In this document: one piece after another, positions 7,993-17,902 of the stretch
Numbering within the stretch: the first letter of the stretch is position 1
Layout of the letters: every line of letters begins with the position of its first letter
Source of the DNA: CAWATZ01 sp963784995
Lineage (GTDB): Bacteria > Planctomycetota > Planctomycetia > Gemmatales > Gemmataceae
Length of the DNA stretch: 64,000 nt
NCBI GenBank assembly: GCA_963784995.1
Contig: CAWATZ010000014.1
Location: 248,001 to 312,000, forward strand
Direction: 5' to 3'
The notes under the pieces: generated by a model
The model's input: the letters and a program-made list of their open reading frames with translations, nothing else
The model's database searches: none
Told to the model about the DNA's origin: nothing
Program-made: the position numbers and the translations under genes

Positions 7993-9162
7993 ATGACCCA
8001 GACTCCAACGCCGTCCCTGGCGTGCCGTCTGCTGCTGACCCTCGGCGCGGCGCTCGTGCCGGTGTCCCTTGCGCAGGCTCAGCAGCCCCCGCAGGGCGGC
8101 TTCCGCGCGCCGCCCCCGCAACAGTTCGCCAACCAGCCGGCGTCGCAGACCCAGATTGCCAACGTGCAGCAGCCCACCACCTATCCGATGGGCAACTTCA
8201 ACTCCAACCCGTATCTCTACGGCGGCGGCTACGGCTATGGCGGCTACGGCGGCTACGGCGGCGGCTACTATCCCGGCCAGGTGGGCGGGGCCCTGCAAGG
8301 AGTGGCGGCGGTCACCTCGGCCAACGCCAACTATCAGGGCACCATTCAGAACGCCCGGCTGCAGCAGTCGTATGCCAACCAGTCCAAGCTCGATTATCGC
8401 CGCAAGGCCATCGAGGAGTGGCAGTACGAAAAACAGTTTGAGCTGTCCCCCGAGGACATCAAGGCCAAGGAGGATGCCCAGGCCCTGCGCCGGGCCCGGT
8501 CGGACCCGCCCAATGTCGAGATCTGGGCGGGAACGTCCATCAACGTGATCGTGCGGTCGGTCCAGCGCATGCAGCTGGGCGGGCTGCGGGGTCCGCAGGT
8601 GCCTCTGGACTCCAACGTGACCAGGCACGTGAACCTGACCGACGGCACCACGGGCGGCAACGTTGGCCTGATCCGCGACGGCAAGCCACCGATATGGCCC
8701 CTGGTCCTCAAGACCAAGGACTTCGAGGAGGACCGCAAGAAGATCGACAAGCTGACCCAGACCGCGGTTCAGCAAGCCCGCTCCGGACGGGTCGGCGACG
8801 ATACCCTGTTCAGCCTGATCGACGCCTCCAACAAGCTGCGTGATAAGATCGACGCGGCCGTGATGACGCTTACTCCGACCGCGTGGGTCCAGGCCAGCCG
8901 CTTTGCCAACGAGCTGAAGGGCACCATCAAGGCGCTGCAGGATCCCAACGTGGCCAAGCAGTTCAATGGGCAGTGGTCGGTCCAGGCCAGCAACGTGGGC
9001 GAGCTGGTGGACCAGCTGACGCGCCAGGGTCTCAAGATCGCCCCGGCCGCTCCCGGCGACGAGCCCTATTACACGTCGCTGTTCAATTCCCTCATCAGTT
9101 ACGACATGGGTCTGAACCAGCTGGTGGCCCGCGGCCCCAGCGGCGGTCCAGCGATGCGGTGA
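7993..9162 (+). CDS. Secreted Gly/Tyr-rich protein of unknown function
   Basis: This 389-residue protein has a signal peptide (MTQTPTPSLACRLLLTLGAA to AQA). Residues ~30-95 are low-complexity Gln/Pro and then a GGGYGYGGYGGYGGGYY stretch that is probably disordered or surface-exposed. Residues ~110-389 are mixed, largely helical and well ordered in composition, ending MGLNQLVARGPSGGPAMR. The start has AAGGAG upstream. No enzyme motif is seen. It could be a cell-envelope structural protein, by analogy with Gly/Tyr-rich planctomycete wall-associated proteins (inference). Confidence 0.75.
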   Translation: MTQTPTPSLACRLLLTLGAALVPVSLAQAQQPPQGGFRAPPPQQFANQPASQTQIANVQQPTTYPMGNFNSNPYLYGGGYGYGGYGGYGGGYYPGQVGGALQGVAAVTSANANYQGTIQNARLQQSYANQSKLDYRRKAIEEWQYEKQFELSPEDIKAKEDAQALRRARSDPPNVEIWAGTSINVIVRSVQRMQLGGLRGPQVPLDSNVTRHVNLTDGTTGGNVGLIRDGKPPIWPLVLKTKDFEEDRKKIDKLTQTAVQQARSGRVGDDTLFSLIDASNKLRDKIDAAVMTLTPTAWVQASRFANELKGTIKALQDPNVAKQFNGQWSVQASNVGELVDQLTRQGLKIAPAAPGDEPYYTSLFNSLISYDMGLNQLVARGPSGGPAMR

Positions 9163-9173
9163 TTGGCCAGAAG

Positions 9174-9204
9174 AATACCCCACGGAGCGCATCCGTGGGG
9201 TATT
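9174..9204 (+). terminator. Probable transcription terminator hairpin
   Basis: A perfect 13-bp stem (AATACCCCACGGA pairing with TCCGTGGGGTATT) with a 5-base loop begins about 10 bases after the stop of the Gly/Tyr-rich protein gene. Only a short TATT follows, so it may be a weak intrinsic terminator or a 3'-end stabiliser. It separates the secreted-protein group from the WD40 region. Confidence 0.6.
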
Positions 9205-9268
9205 CGCGCCAGTCGGCGGCAATCAGGTCCGCCAGCCCGCCGGCTGTCGGCCGCTCCTTTTCAATTCG

Positions 9269-9424
9269 TTCGCAGCCCGTGAAGAAGCGTCCGCGAAGCT
9301 AGCCGCTCTGCACGAACTGGCCCGTCCCGCCCTGGAAAAGGCGATCCAAGGCAAGTTATCCCTTGAGGTCCGTCGCCGCACCGAGGGACTTGTCGAGCAA
9401 ACGGTGCCCCTGAATCTATCCTGA
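9269..9424 (+). pseudogene. Remnant of a WD40/HEAT planctomycete protein C-terminus
   Basis: An open stretch of about 51 codons reads FAAREEASAKLAALHELARP, then ALEKAIQGKLSLEVRRRTEG, LVEQ and a TGA stop at 9422-9424. It has no start codon or upstream coding sequence in frame. It aligns by eye with the HEAT-like tails of the tandem WD40 proteins downstream (FAKREAARKEIVTVGE...GKPSAELKRQISGLLEE). It is therefore the leftover 3' end of another family member, with the rest of that gene gone. The bases from 9205 to 9268 hold nothing recognisable. Confidence 0.6.
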
Positions 9425-9471
9425 CCATCAAAGGTCCGCCGAGAAGCGACAGCCGGCAAAAGAGAGACCCA

Positions 9472-9906
9472 ATGGACGAGCAGGGCTTTCTGGAAGCGAT
9501 GAAGGCCAACCCCCACGACCCGGACCTTCCCCTGGTTTACGCTGACTGGCTGGAAGATCACGGCCGGGAGGAGGAAGCCCTGGCCGTCCGGGTCCGCCAG
9601 CGGGTCGGGGCGAAGGCCCAGGTGTTCACACGGTCCCGGGCCGAGGCGGAAGAGGGCTACGATGCCCGTCTCGCCAGCCGGTATTTTTCCGAGTATCCGG
9701 GCCTTCAGGTGGTCGTGGTTGGCTACGAGGCCCCGACCAAGCTGGGTTTCGCGTTGTGTTCGCCCTCCGTGCGGCCCATCGATCTTGTTCCCGGCCAGGC
9801 GACGACGCCGATCCTCTACCACCGCAAACAGCAGAGGGGCAAGCTGCGTTCCACCCAGGTCGTGTTCGTCCGCCCGGCCGAACCCCGGAAGCAGCGAAGG
9901 GACTGA
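9472..9906 (+). CDS. TIGR02996 repeat-companion domain protein
   Basis: This 144-residue protein begins with the short signature of the TIGR02996 domain: FLEAMKANPHDPDLPLVYAD followed by WLEDHGREEEALAVR. That domain is found almost only in planctomycetes such as Gemmata and in some myxobacteria, typically at the N-terminus of repeat proteins. Residues ~55-144 are beta-rich and unrecognised, ending in a basic tail. GAGAGA lies just before the ATG. No signal peptide is visible. Molecular role unknown; its value here is mainly taxonomic. Confidence 0.8.
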   Translation: MDEQGFLEAMKANPHDPDLPLVYADWLEDHGREEEALAVRVRQRVGAKAQVFTRSRAEAEEGYDARLASRYFSEYPGLQVVVVGYEAPTKLGFALCSPSVRPIDLVPGQATTPILYHRKQQRGKLRSTQVVFVRPAEPRKQRRD

Positions 9907-9990
9907 AAGCGTTAACGTTTCAAGTGTTTCGGTGTTTGCACTGGTAGCGGAGCCTGAAGTCCTCAGCGAAACCCCGGCGGAGACCGACCG

Positions 9991-12900
9991 ATGAACCGTC
10001 ATGCTTTTGCTGGCTGTCTGCTGCTCCTTCTTTCTGCTGCGTCGTCGCAGGCCGGAGACGGCGATTGGTCCGGGCTCCTGAAATCCTGCAAGAAGGCGAC
10101 TGACCGAGGCCATTACCGCGAGGCCGAGAGCCATGCCGCAGCAGCGCTCCAGAAAGCGACGCAATCCGGCGCCGGCGACAAGGTCATCGCTCGCTGTCTG
10201 ATCCAGCAGGCCGAGGTCCTGCTGAAGCAGGGCCGGTACGGCAAGGTCAACGAGATTGCCGGCAGGGCGCAGGTGCTGCTGGAGAAACTGCACGGGCCGG
10301 AGCATCCCGACGTGGCGCTCTGCCTGGAGCTGCGGGCCGACGCCCTGTGCGCCATGGGGTTTCCCACCGTGGCCTTCAAGCTGGCTCGCCAATCGGCCAT
10401 CCTGCGTCGGAAGGCGTTCGGGGACCAGCATCTGGAGTTGGCCCGGGCCCTGGAGACGCTCAATCGCATCTATGCCACCCCCACGGAGAACTCCTGGGCA
10501 CTGGGCTGGAAGGAACCGGAAGAATGGTTTGCCAGGGCTGGCGAGCGGGTCCTGGCGATCCGTCAGGCGCTGCTGGGGGAGAATCATCCCGGTCTGATCC
10601 CCGCTCTGCTGAGTCGGACGGGGTCTGACCAGGAGCGGGAGGCACGGCTTCGTCAGGCGGAGAAACTGATTCGCAAGCACTACAGCGAGGAGCATCCGCT
10701 CATGGCGGAGTGCCTGCGGGAGTTGGCCCGCGTCGAACTGGACAGGAAGAATGTCCAGGCGGCGGAAACCGGCTTGCAGCGCAGTCTCGCTCTCAGTCGG
10801 AAGACGCTGGGGTCCGACCACCCTGGCGCCGCTGCCACTCTGGAATTGTTGTCCCAGGTGAGCCGGCGCCGGGGACATTCGATCCGGGCCGAAACCTTGT
10901 TGCTCGAATCGATCCGGTGTCGCTTCCGTGGCCTGAGCGACGCGGAGCTGTGCTGGTTTTTCCAGATCGCTGTGCGGTTGCGGCATACCTCCGACCCATT
11001 CCAGAAAGACCCGTTGAGCTACGAAGTCTACCTGACGGAGATGATCGCCCGACGGGGGCCAACCATCGAGTCTTGCCTGCAAAGGTACTACGATGAGCTG
11101 AGCAGCCGATACGGTCGCGCGGTCCTTTTCAATCATTTCCGGGACTTCCTGGCGGACTTGCGATTCGCATCCTTGCAGGACCTGCCTTATGCGCACGATG
11201 ACTTCGAGAGCCTGGAGGTGCTGACGGCCCTGCGGCGGGTGCAGGGCCGACCCGACCCCGTGCAGATCGTCGTTCGCAGACCCACGGTCCTTGAAAGCGT
11301 GTTCCCGGACCTGCCGGAGTTCGCGGTCGCTCTGCGCAACGTGGATAGCCTGAGCCAGCCGGCCGGCTTTACCGAGGGCGGCGATTACCGTTCGGGGCGG
11401 TTGACCCGATGGCGCTTTCAGGTTCAGGATTCGCGCGGCGAGATCCTGCCGATCCGGCCGCCGGCTGATCCCCATGACGGAGGCATCTTTGGACGCACGA
11501 GCTTGCGCCGTGGAGAAGAATGGGCCACGACTCTGCCCCTGGGCCATTACACGCTCATTCCGCGCCCTGGGGATTACTCCGTTCGGATTCTGTATCACGA
11601 CCGCCAGCCTCTGATGAGCCGTACGCTGCTGGCCGGGCTGATTGTCTGCCAGTCACCGGTGATCCAGCTCAAGGTTTCTCCTCGGGTCATCGAGGTGAGC
11701 GCGGAGGAACGAACTCGGGTGAAGCAATTGTTGAAGACTCTGGACCCCAAGGGCAAGGTATTGGTCGTGGCCGACGGCTACGGCCCCTGGGCCCACGAAT
11801 TTGTCGCTCCCACCAGCCCGCCTGGCCAGATCCTGACTCTGGGCTGGAAAGCGGTCCCGGTCTTGTTCGACGAGCTGGCCCGAACGGATCTGCCCGACAA
11901 GCAACGAGCCTGGATTCTGGCCCTGCTCTTCAGCATTACCGGCGCGAATGATCCGCGCGACGACACGAGTGGAGTGCTGGGTGATCATGTGTCGCATCAG
12001 CGCCCCTGGACCGTTTCGTTCGGCCGACCCGGGCAAACTTCCAGCGGAGGTTTTGGTTGGAGCGAGCCAATAAGCACGGAGGAAACGATCGATCCGCGCA
12101 AACAAAAGGCTTTTGCGCAGGTGGGAGGAATGGAAGAAGTACGTCGTGGTCAAGCAAACCGGGTCAATGAAACCCTGATACCGAGGAAAGGGGCAGAAAT
12201 GGAGAACAAGGTTTCTTCACTCACCCAGCGCCGGCGGTCGGTGTCCGCGCCAGGAGTGATCCTGGCGATCCGGGCACCCTGGAAACGTCGCGTTCTCGCG
12301 TTGGTCTCTCTGCTGCTGTCCCTCTGGGGCTTGACGGAATGGATGCAGTCGCTCGCACTCTCGACCCCCCAGGCTGCGGAGGGGAGAGACGCAGGCAGCC
12401 GCGACGGACTTGCGCCGGACTCAACCGTCCGGCTGCGTTCGGACTGCTTCCAGCAGGAGGGAGGGATTGCCGGCCTGGCTTTCTCTCCGGATGGACGGAC
12501 CCTGATTTCCTGCAGCTTCCCTGGCGAGGTCTGCAAATGGGATGTTCGCACCGCGAAACTCCTGGAGCGCTGGAAGGGGGTCCCGGAACTATCGAACTTC
12601 GTCCGTTTTGCCAGCGACGGCAAGATGGTTGCCGGCGCTTCCGAAGGCTGGATTTACTGCCTCGACCTGGCCCGGAAGCGGGTTGTCCGGCAGTTGGGGC
12701 CGTGTGGCGATCATGTCACAGGGATGGCTTTCTCTCCGGATGGCCGCCGGCTCGCAGCCTGTGCGTTCAGGGAAATCGCCTGCTGGGACATGGAGTCGGG
12801 TCGCTTGCTCTTCCGGCGAAAGACGCCCGACCTCAACGTGAACTGCGTTGGCTTCTCCCCTGATGGGGAGCTTCTCCTGGCCGGGGGAGACGTGTTCTCA

Positions 12901-13362
12901 ATCGAAGCGGTCAAGAAAGGCATTGGGAACGTCTGGTTTTTCCGCGTCAGCACAGGAACCTGGCTCAAGCATTTGAGTAGCGTTTGGGACACGCGATGTC
13001 TCTGTTATTCTCCTGATGGCAAGCTCCTCGCCACGTGCGGCGACGACACGAAGGTTCTTCTTTATAATACGGAGACGGATCGGCTGCTCTACAAGTTCGA
13101 GGGATGTGCAATCATCTCCCGACGCGGCAACGTGGTCTGGCAGGTCGTCTTCTCCCCGGATGGCCGGTTCCTCGCCTCGCAGGCCCAGGACCGGACAGTC
13201 CGGATCTGGTCCCTGGAATCCAAACAGCAGACTGCTCTCATCCGAGGTCGTGATGTCTGGGCAATGCGACTCGCCTTTTCACCTGACGGCAGGGTGCTGG
13301 CGATCGGCATGGAAGGTGGGCAAATCCGATTGCATGAGGTTCCCTCCGGGCGCAAACTTTGA
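9991..13362 (+). CDS. Giant TPR-WD40 membrane protein (possible two-gene fusion)
   Basis: This 1,123-residue protein opens with a signal peptide (MNRHAFAGCLLLLLSAASSQ). Residues ~25-320 are kinesin-light-chain-like TPRs (REAESHAAAALQKA, RKTLGSDHPGAAATLELLS). Residues ~400-735 are an unassigned region. A transmembrane helix follows at ~768-790 (RRVLALVSLLLSLWGL), and residues ~810-1123 carry seven or so WD40 blades (LAFSPDGRTLISCSFPGEVC). The internal ATG at 12199 is preceded by AGGAAAGGGG and begins a plausible free-standing WD40 membrane protein, so two ancestral genes may have fused, or that start may be used independently. The WD40 part is related to the tandem array downstream. Confidence 0.8.
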   Translation: MNRHAFAGCLLLLLSAASSQAGDGDWSGLLKSCKKATDRGHYREAESHAAAALQKATQSGAGDKVIARCLIQQAEVLLKQGRYGKVNEIAGRAQVLLEKLHGPEHPDVALCLELRADALCAMGFPTVAFKLARQSAILRRKAFGDQHLELARALETLNRIYATPTENSWALGWKEPEEWFARAGERVLAIRQALLGENHPGLIPALLSRTGSDQEREARLRQAEKLIRKHYSEEHPLMAECLRELARVELDRKNVQAAETGLQRSLALSRKTLGSDHPGAAATLELLSQVSRRRGHSIRAETLLLESIRCRFRGLSDAELCWFFQIAVRLRHTSDPFQKDPLSYEVYLTEMIARRGPTIESCLQRYYDELSSRYGRAVLFNHFRDFLADLRFASLQDLPYAHDDFESLEVLTALRRVQGRPDPVQIVVRRPTVLESVFPDLPEFAVALRNVDSLSQPAGFTEGGDYRSGRLTRWRFQVQDSRGEILPIRPPADPHDGGIFGRTSLRRGEEWATTLPLGHYTLIPRPGDYSVRILYHDRQPLMSRTLLAGLIVCQSPVIQLKVSPRVIEVSAEERTRVKQLLKTLDPKGKVLVVADGYGPWAHEFVAPTSPPGQILTLGWKAVPVLFDELARTDLPDKQRAWILALLFSITGANDPRDDTSGVLGDHVSHQRPWTVSFGRPGQTSSGGFGWSEPISTEETIDPRKQKAFAQVGGMEEVRRGQANRVNETLIPRKGAEMENKVSSLTQRRRSVSAPGVILAIRAPWKRRVLALVSLLLSLWGLTEWMQSLALSTPQAAEGRDAGSRDGLAPDSTVRLRSDCFQQEGGIAGLAFSPDGRTLISCSFPGEVCKWDVRTAKLLERWKGVPELSNFVRFASDGKMVAGASEGWIYCLDLARKRVVRQLGPCGDHVTGMAFSPDGRRLAACAFREIACWDMESGRLLFRRKTPDLNVNCVGFSPDGELLLAGGDVFSIEAVKKGIGNVWFFRVSTGTWLKHLSSVWDTRCLCYSPDGKLLATCGDDTKVLLYNTETDRLLYKFEGCAIISRRGNVVWQVVFSPDGRFLASQAQDRTVRIWSLESKQQTALIRGRDVWAMRLAFSPDGRVLAIGMEGGQIRLHEVPSGRKL

Positions 13363-13442
13363 ATGGGCCCGACGGAGGCAGTAGGGGAGAGCCGGGTCTT
13401 GCACCGTTTCCGAGACGTGACAGTGGAACCTACCAGGGTATC

Positions 13443-16400
13443 ATGCCGATGAAACGAACCTTGCGGGCCCTTGCTCTGCTGGTCTGCCTGGCTCTGCCCT
13501 TGCCTTCCGCCAGTGCCGACCCGCCGCGGCTGGACCTGGCTGGGGATCCTCTTCCTCCAGGCGCCGTCGCTCGGCTGGGAAGCAGCCGGCTGCGGCACGG
13601 CGGCGTCCTCCAGGCGCTGGCGTTCACTCCGGACGGTCGGGGACTGCTGGCCGGAGCAAGGGATGGCTCGGTGGTGCTGTGGGACGCGGCCACGGGCAAA
13701 GCCCGGCTGCGCCTGCTCGACACGGGGCCGGGGATTGCTGCCGTGGCCGTGTCTCCCGACGGCAAGGTGCTGGTTTCCGCCGATCAGAAGGGCGAGGTGC
13801 GGCTGTGGGATGCAGGCACAGGGCAATGCCTCGACCACTGGCGGGGTTTTCCGAGCAAGATGCCAGCGCCTTGCCGGTTCCTGTGGTTCCTTCCCGATGG
13901 GCGGTCGCTGCTCTTGCTGGGAGATGGAATGCAGTGCCGGGATGTCCGCACGGGCCGCTTGCGGCCCTCGCCCATCCAGGAGATCCGTTATGTTGAAACG
14001 GCAACCCTCGCCGCGGATGGCAGGACACTCGCTCTGACCGACTCGTCGCGCTCCCTCGAATGCTACGACCTCCCTTCTGGCAAGCGAAAGTTCCAGGTCA
14101 CGTCCGAAACCAGCGATCTTGGCCGGGGGAGCGATCAACTGGCCTTCTCTGCCGCTGGTCGGAAGCTCCTGGGCATCGACGCCCACGGCTTCCGCGCCGT
14201 CTGGGATGCCGCCACCGGGAAGGAGTTGGAGGCGCCGAATGGGGAAGCCATTTGTCCGCTCCTGGTCGTGGCGTCCGATGAGAAACGGTTGCTCCTGAAC
14301 CCCGCCTGGAAAGAAGGCCGGGACGATGGCCGGCCGTTGTTTCTCTACCGGAATGCACTGGGAGGTCTGCATGCCGCCGCCCCGGTGGCTTTGTCTCCCG
14401 ATGGTCGGACTCTCGCGGTGGGTCACGAGGACAACGCCATCCGGCTCTGGGACCTCAAGACGAAAACCGAACGCTTGCCGGGGACGCCCATCCGGGGACA
14501 GGAATGGAACTCACGCCCGCAGGTCAGATTGTCACCGGATGGCCGGACTCTGGCCGTCCTCGACGATTATCGCGTGCTGACCGTTGGAGACACTCGAACA
14601 GGTCGAATTGCCTGGCAGGCGCCTGACCAGGGAGCGATTGACCGCTTCATCTTCTCCGCGGACGGCAAGCAGCTGGTCACCGTCGAACAGAGCAAAGGGC
14701 TGAACACGGTCACGTTTCGAGACACAACCTCTGGTCGCAAACAGCGCGAACTGCCGCCGTTCCCCGGCATCGTGACATTTCTGGCGGCGTCTCCGGATGG
14801 GCGCTGGCTGGCGGGCAGCGTGGAATCGGAACGCCGAGTCTGCTTCTGGGACCTGGCCCGGCAACGCTGCACCCGGGGCCAGGGCCTTACGACTGCGCGG
14901 ATTCAGGCAGGCGTGTTTGCTCCAGATAGCCGGTCCTTGCTCACCGCGAGCGAAGACGGGACGTTTCAGACCTGGGACGTGGCTACTGGTCGGGAGGTCA
15001 AACACTGGTCGGGACATGGGGGCCATGCCATCCACGCGGTGGATTTCTCGGCGGAGGGACGCTCGCTGGCCTCGGTCGGGGCGGACGACATGATCAGCCT
15101 GTGGGACCCGGCCAGCGGCAAGCGCCTGCGTCGGATCGACGTTGGCGGCTTCGTCCTGGAGGCCGTCGCCCTGTCGCCGGATTCTCGTTTGGTGGCAGCG
15201 GTCAACCGGCAAGGAGAACTGACTGCCTGGGAAACGGAGACGGGCCAGCCGCGCTTTCGCCTGCAGAGAGGATGGGAACAATTCCGGGCGTTGCGTTTCA
15301 CGCCGGATGGGCAGCGCCTGGTCACAGCGACGGCGGATGGGACCGCTCTGGTCTGGGACGTGAAGGCATTGCCCGCTGCCGTTGTTCCGGCCGAGGCGCC
15401 ACGTCGAGACAGCAAGGGGCAGGGTCTGCCTCCGGGGGCGCTGGCGCGAGTGGGGTCGCTTGCCTTTCAGCACTCGAATCTCCGTGCGGAAGCCGCCATC
15501 TCGGCCGACGGCAAGCGTCTGGTGGTCTGGAACAAGGAAGATGAGCTTCAGGCTGAGGTCTGGAATCTGATTACGGGGCGTCGGCAAGCCCAGCTTGCCC
15601 GGAGTTGGTCCGTTGGACCGATGGCATTCTCCCCCGATGGCAAGACCATCGCGGCCCTGGAGGAGAGAGGGCTCTGCTTCTTTGGCTCGACCACGGGCGC
15701 CTGCCTGGCTCGAGCCCACGTCGGCCGGGAAGGCGTCGAATCCCTGGCGTATTCCCCGGATGGCCGGCTGCTGGCGATTGGCGGCGGCAATCCCCACTTC
15801 GTCTCGTCCGCCTCCATCCAGCTGTGGGACGTGCAGCAAGAGAAAGTCGTGGCCCGCCTCGAAGGCCATAAAACCGGGATTGCGTCCCTGGCCTTCTCCG
15901 CCGATGGCCGACTGCTGCACGCCTATTGTCCCCGGAGCGTGGTCAACATCGTTCACAAGCCGCACACCGACACGCCCGGATGCAGGCACGTCTGGGACGT
16001 TGCCCAGAGGAAGCGATTGACTCGGTTTCCGCTTCAGGAACCCGAAGAGAGTCCTGGGCCTCTTCTGGTCCTGTCCCCGCAAGGCCGCTTCCTCGCCCAG
16101 CGCGGCAGGGACAACCAGTTCGAGATTCGCGATCCCTTGACGGATGAGAAGCGGTTCGATCTGGAAGGAGAGGTTCGCAGTTTGCTCTTCTCGGGCGACG
16201 ACAAGGTCCTGGCGGCGGCTCGCGGCCCCGGAGTGATTGAGGTATGGGACGCCGCACGCGGCAAGCGGCGTTCGACCTTGCGTGATCCGACCGCTCCGGC
16301 GCAGACTCTGCTCTCCCTGTCCGGTGATGGACGCTGGCTGACAACCCGGGATGAGAATGCCGAGACGCACGCGATCCGCTTGTGGGACCTCGCCACGGGG

Positions 16401-17902
16401 AAGCAGCATCGACCCCTGGCTGGACCCATTGGAGCAGTCTGCGCCGTGGCCTGGCGGCCCGATGGCCGGCTGCTGCTTCTGGACCAGGGAGGGAATGTGG
16501 CCCGTCTGACGGACGACACGGGCAAGCAACTTCTGTCCTGGCCGGAACAGGCTCAAGCGATCGAAGCACTGGCCCTCTCGCCAAATGGCCGGCTGGCTGC
16601 ACTGGTGGACCGGGCCGGCTTGCTGGCGGTGTGGGACATCCCTTCCGGGAAAAAGCAACTGAGCAAATCGCTGAATAAGGGTCCCGGCCTACCGATGCAG
16701 GTGCGGTTCTCGGCCGATGGCAGCCAGGTGCGGGTGCTGGAGCGAAATGGAGCCGTGGGAATCTGGACGGTGACAGGCCAGGCCCAGCCTTGCTGGAAGC
16801 CCGAGTCGGCTGAAGTCGGCCTGAATCTCTCGGCCGGCGGCGAACTGCTGGCCGTGGTCAGCGATTTCCAGGAGAACGAGGTGGCGTTTACTCTGATCCG
16901 TCTGGTGAGTGCCTTGACGGGCAAGGAGCGGTGCCGCTTCTGTTCCGAGCCGGGGACGCACGTGGAGTGCGGGGCCTTTTCCGCCGACGGTCTGCTGTTC
17001 GTCATTGTCTGGCGGAATTTTTCAACCGAGAAGTGTTGGATCAGCCTGGTGGAAAGCGCCACGGGCCAGGAAATCGCTCGCCTGGCCCTGCCGAGTCTCT
17101 CCACGGGTCTGACCTTTTCCCCGGAGGGCCGCTACCTGGTGGCCAGGCAAGGGAAGTGGCCTGATTTCATGGGAGAAGGACAAGCGGTGTGCCTGGTGTA
17201 CGATCTGGTCGCCGGTCGGGAACTAGGTGTGCCGACCGGTCACACCAGCGAGATCCTGACACTCTCCTACTCTCCCGATGGCAAGAAGCTGGCCACCGGC
17301 AGCGCCGATCAGACGGCCCTGGTCTGGGACGCGACCTGGACGACGCTGCCGCATCGTCCTCTGGGGGATGCGGGCCGACTCGATGCCGAGGAACTGTGGC
17401 GAATCCTGTCGCGTCCCGAGGCCGAGCCGGCCTGGCGTGCGGTGTGGCGGCTGGCCCTCGCTCCCGAGCAGAGTCTGCCGCTATTGCGGCGTCATCTTCA
17501 GCCGGCTGAGGCGCCCGATCCCAAACGGCTGGCCCGTCTGCTGCGAGAACTGGAAGACGACGCCTTCGCCAAACGGGAAGCCGCTCGCAAGGAGATCGTG
17601 GCTGTCGGCGAGGGCGCCGTGCCCGCGTTGCGCCGGCTGCTCCAGGGAAAACCCTCGGCTGACCTGAAACGGCTGGTCGAAGGCTTGCTCGAAGAGATCG
17701 AGCCGAGACTCAATGCTCCCCAGCGCCTGCTCGCCAGCCGGGCCATCGCGGTGCTGGAACGCATCGGCTCGGCGGAAGCCCAGCAGTTGCTGCAACGCCT
17801 GGCCGAGGGGGCGCCGAACATTCTCGCACCGAGATGGCCCGCGAGGCGCTGCAACGGTTACAACACCGCACAACCCAAGACGGCGGAGGACAATCCCGAT
17901 GA
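13443..17902 (+). CDS. WD40/HEAT secreted protein, tandem copy 1 (frame-broken near the C-terminus)
   Basis: The protein is about 1,486 residues when the break is repaired. A signal peptide (MKRTLRALALLVCLALPLPS) is followed by the LAGDPLPPGAVARLGS signature and two long blocks of WD40-type repeats (FSPDGR...LWD). The second block starts near residue 660 with the related motif LPPGALARVGS, so the protein is an internal duplication. The last ~150 residues are a HEAT-like helical tail (DDAFAKREAARKEIVAVGE). At 17818-17820 one base is missing: frame 1 continues into junk, whereas the next frame gives HSRTEMAREALQRL...GGGQSR and TGA at 17900-17902. That stop overlaps the start of copy 2. Function unknown; probably a periplasmic or surface protein-interaction platform. 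Confidence 0.85.

Noticed and set aside
9174..9204. A REP element rather than a terminator
   Set aside because: It is a single perfect hairpin right after a stop codon with no second copy seen in the window; a 3'-end role fits better, though the T-tract is weak.
9223..11598. Minus-strand 791-codon open frame
   Set aside because: It crosses the TIGR02996 gene and the TPR part of the large protein on the other strand, both supported by motifs.
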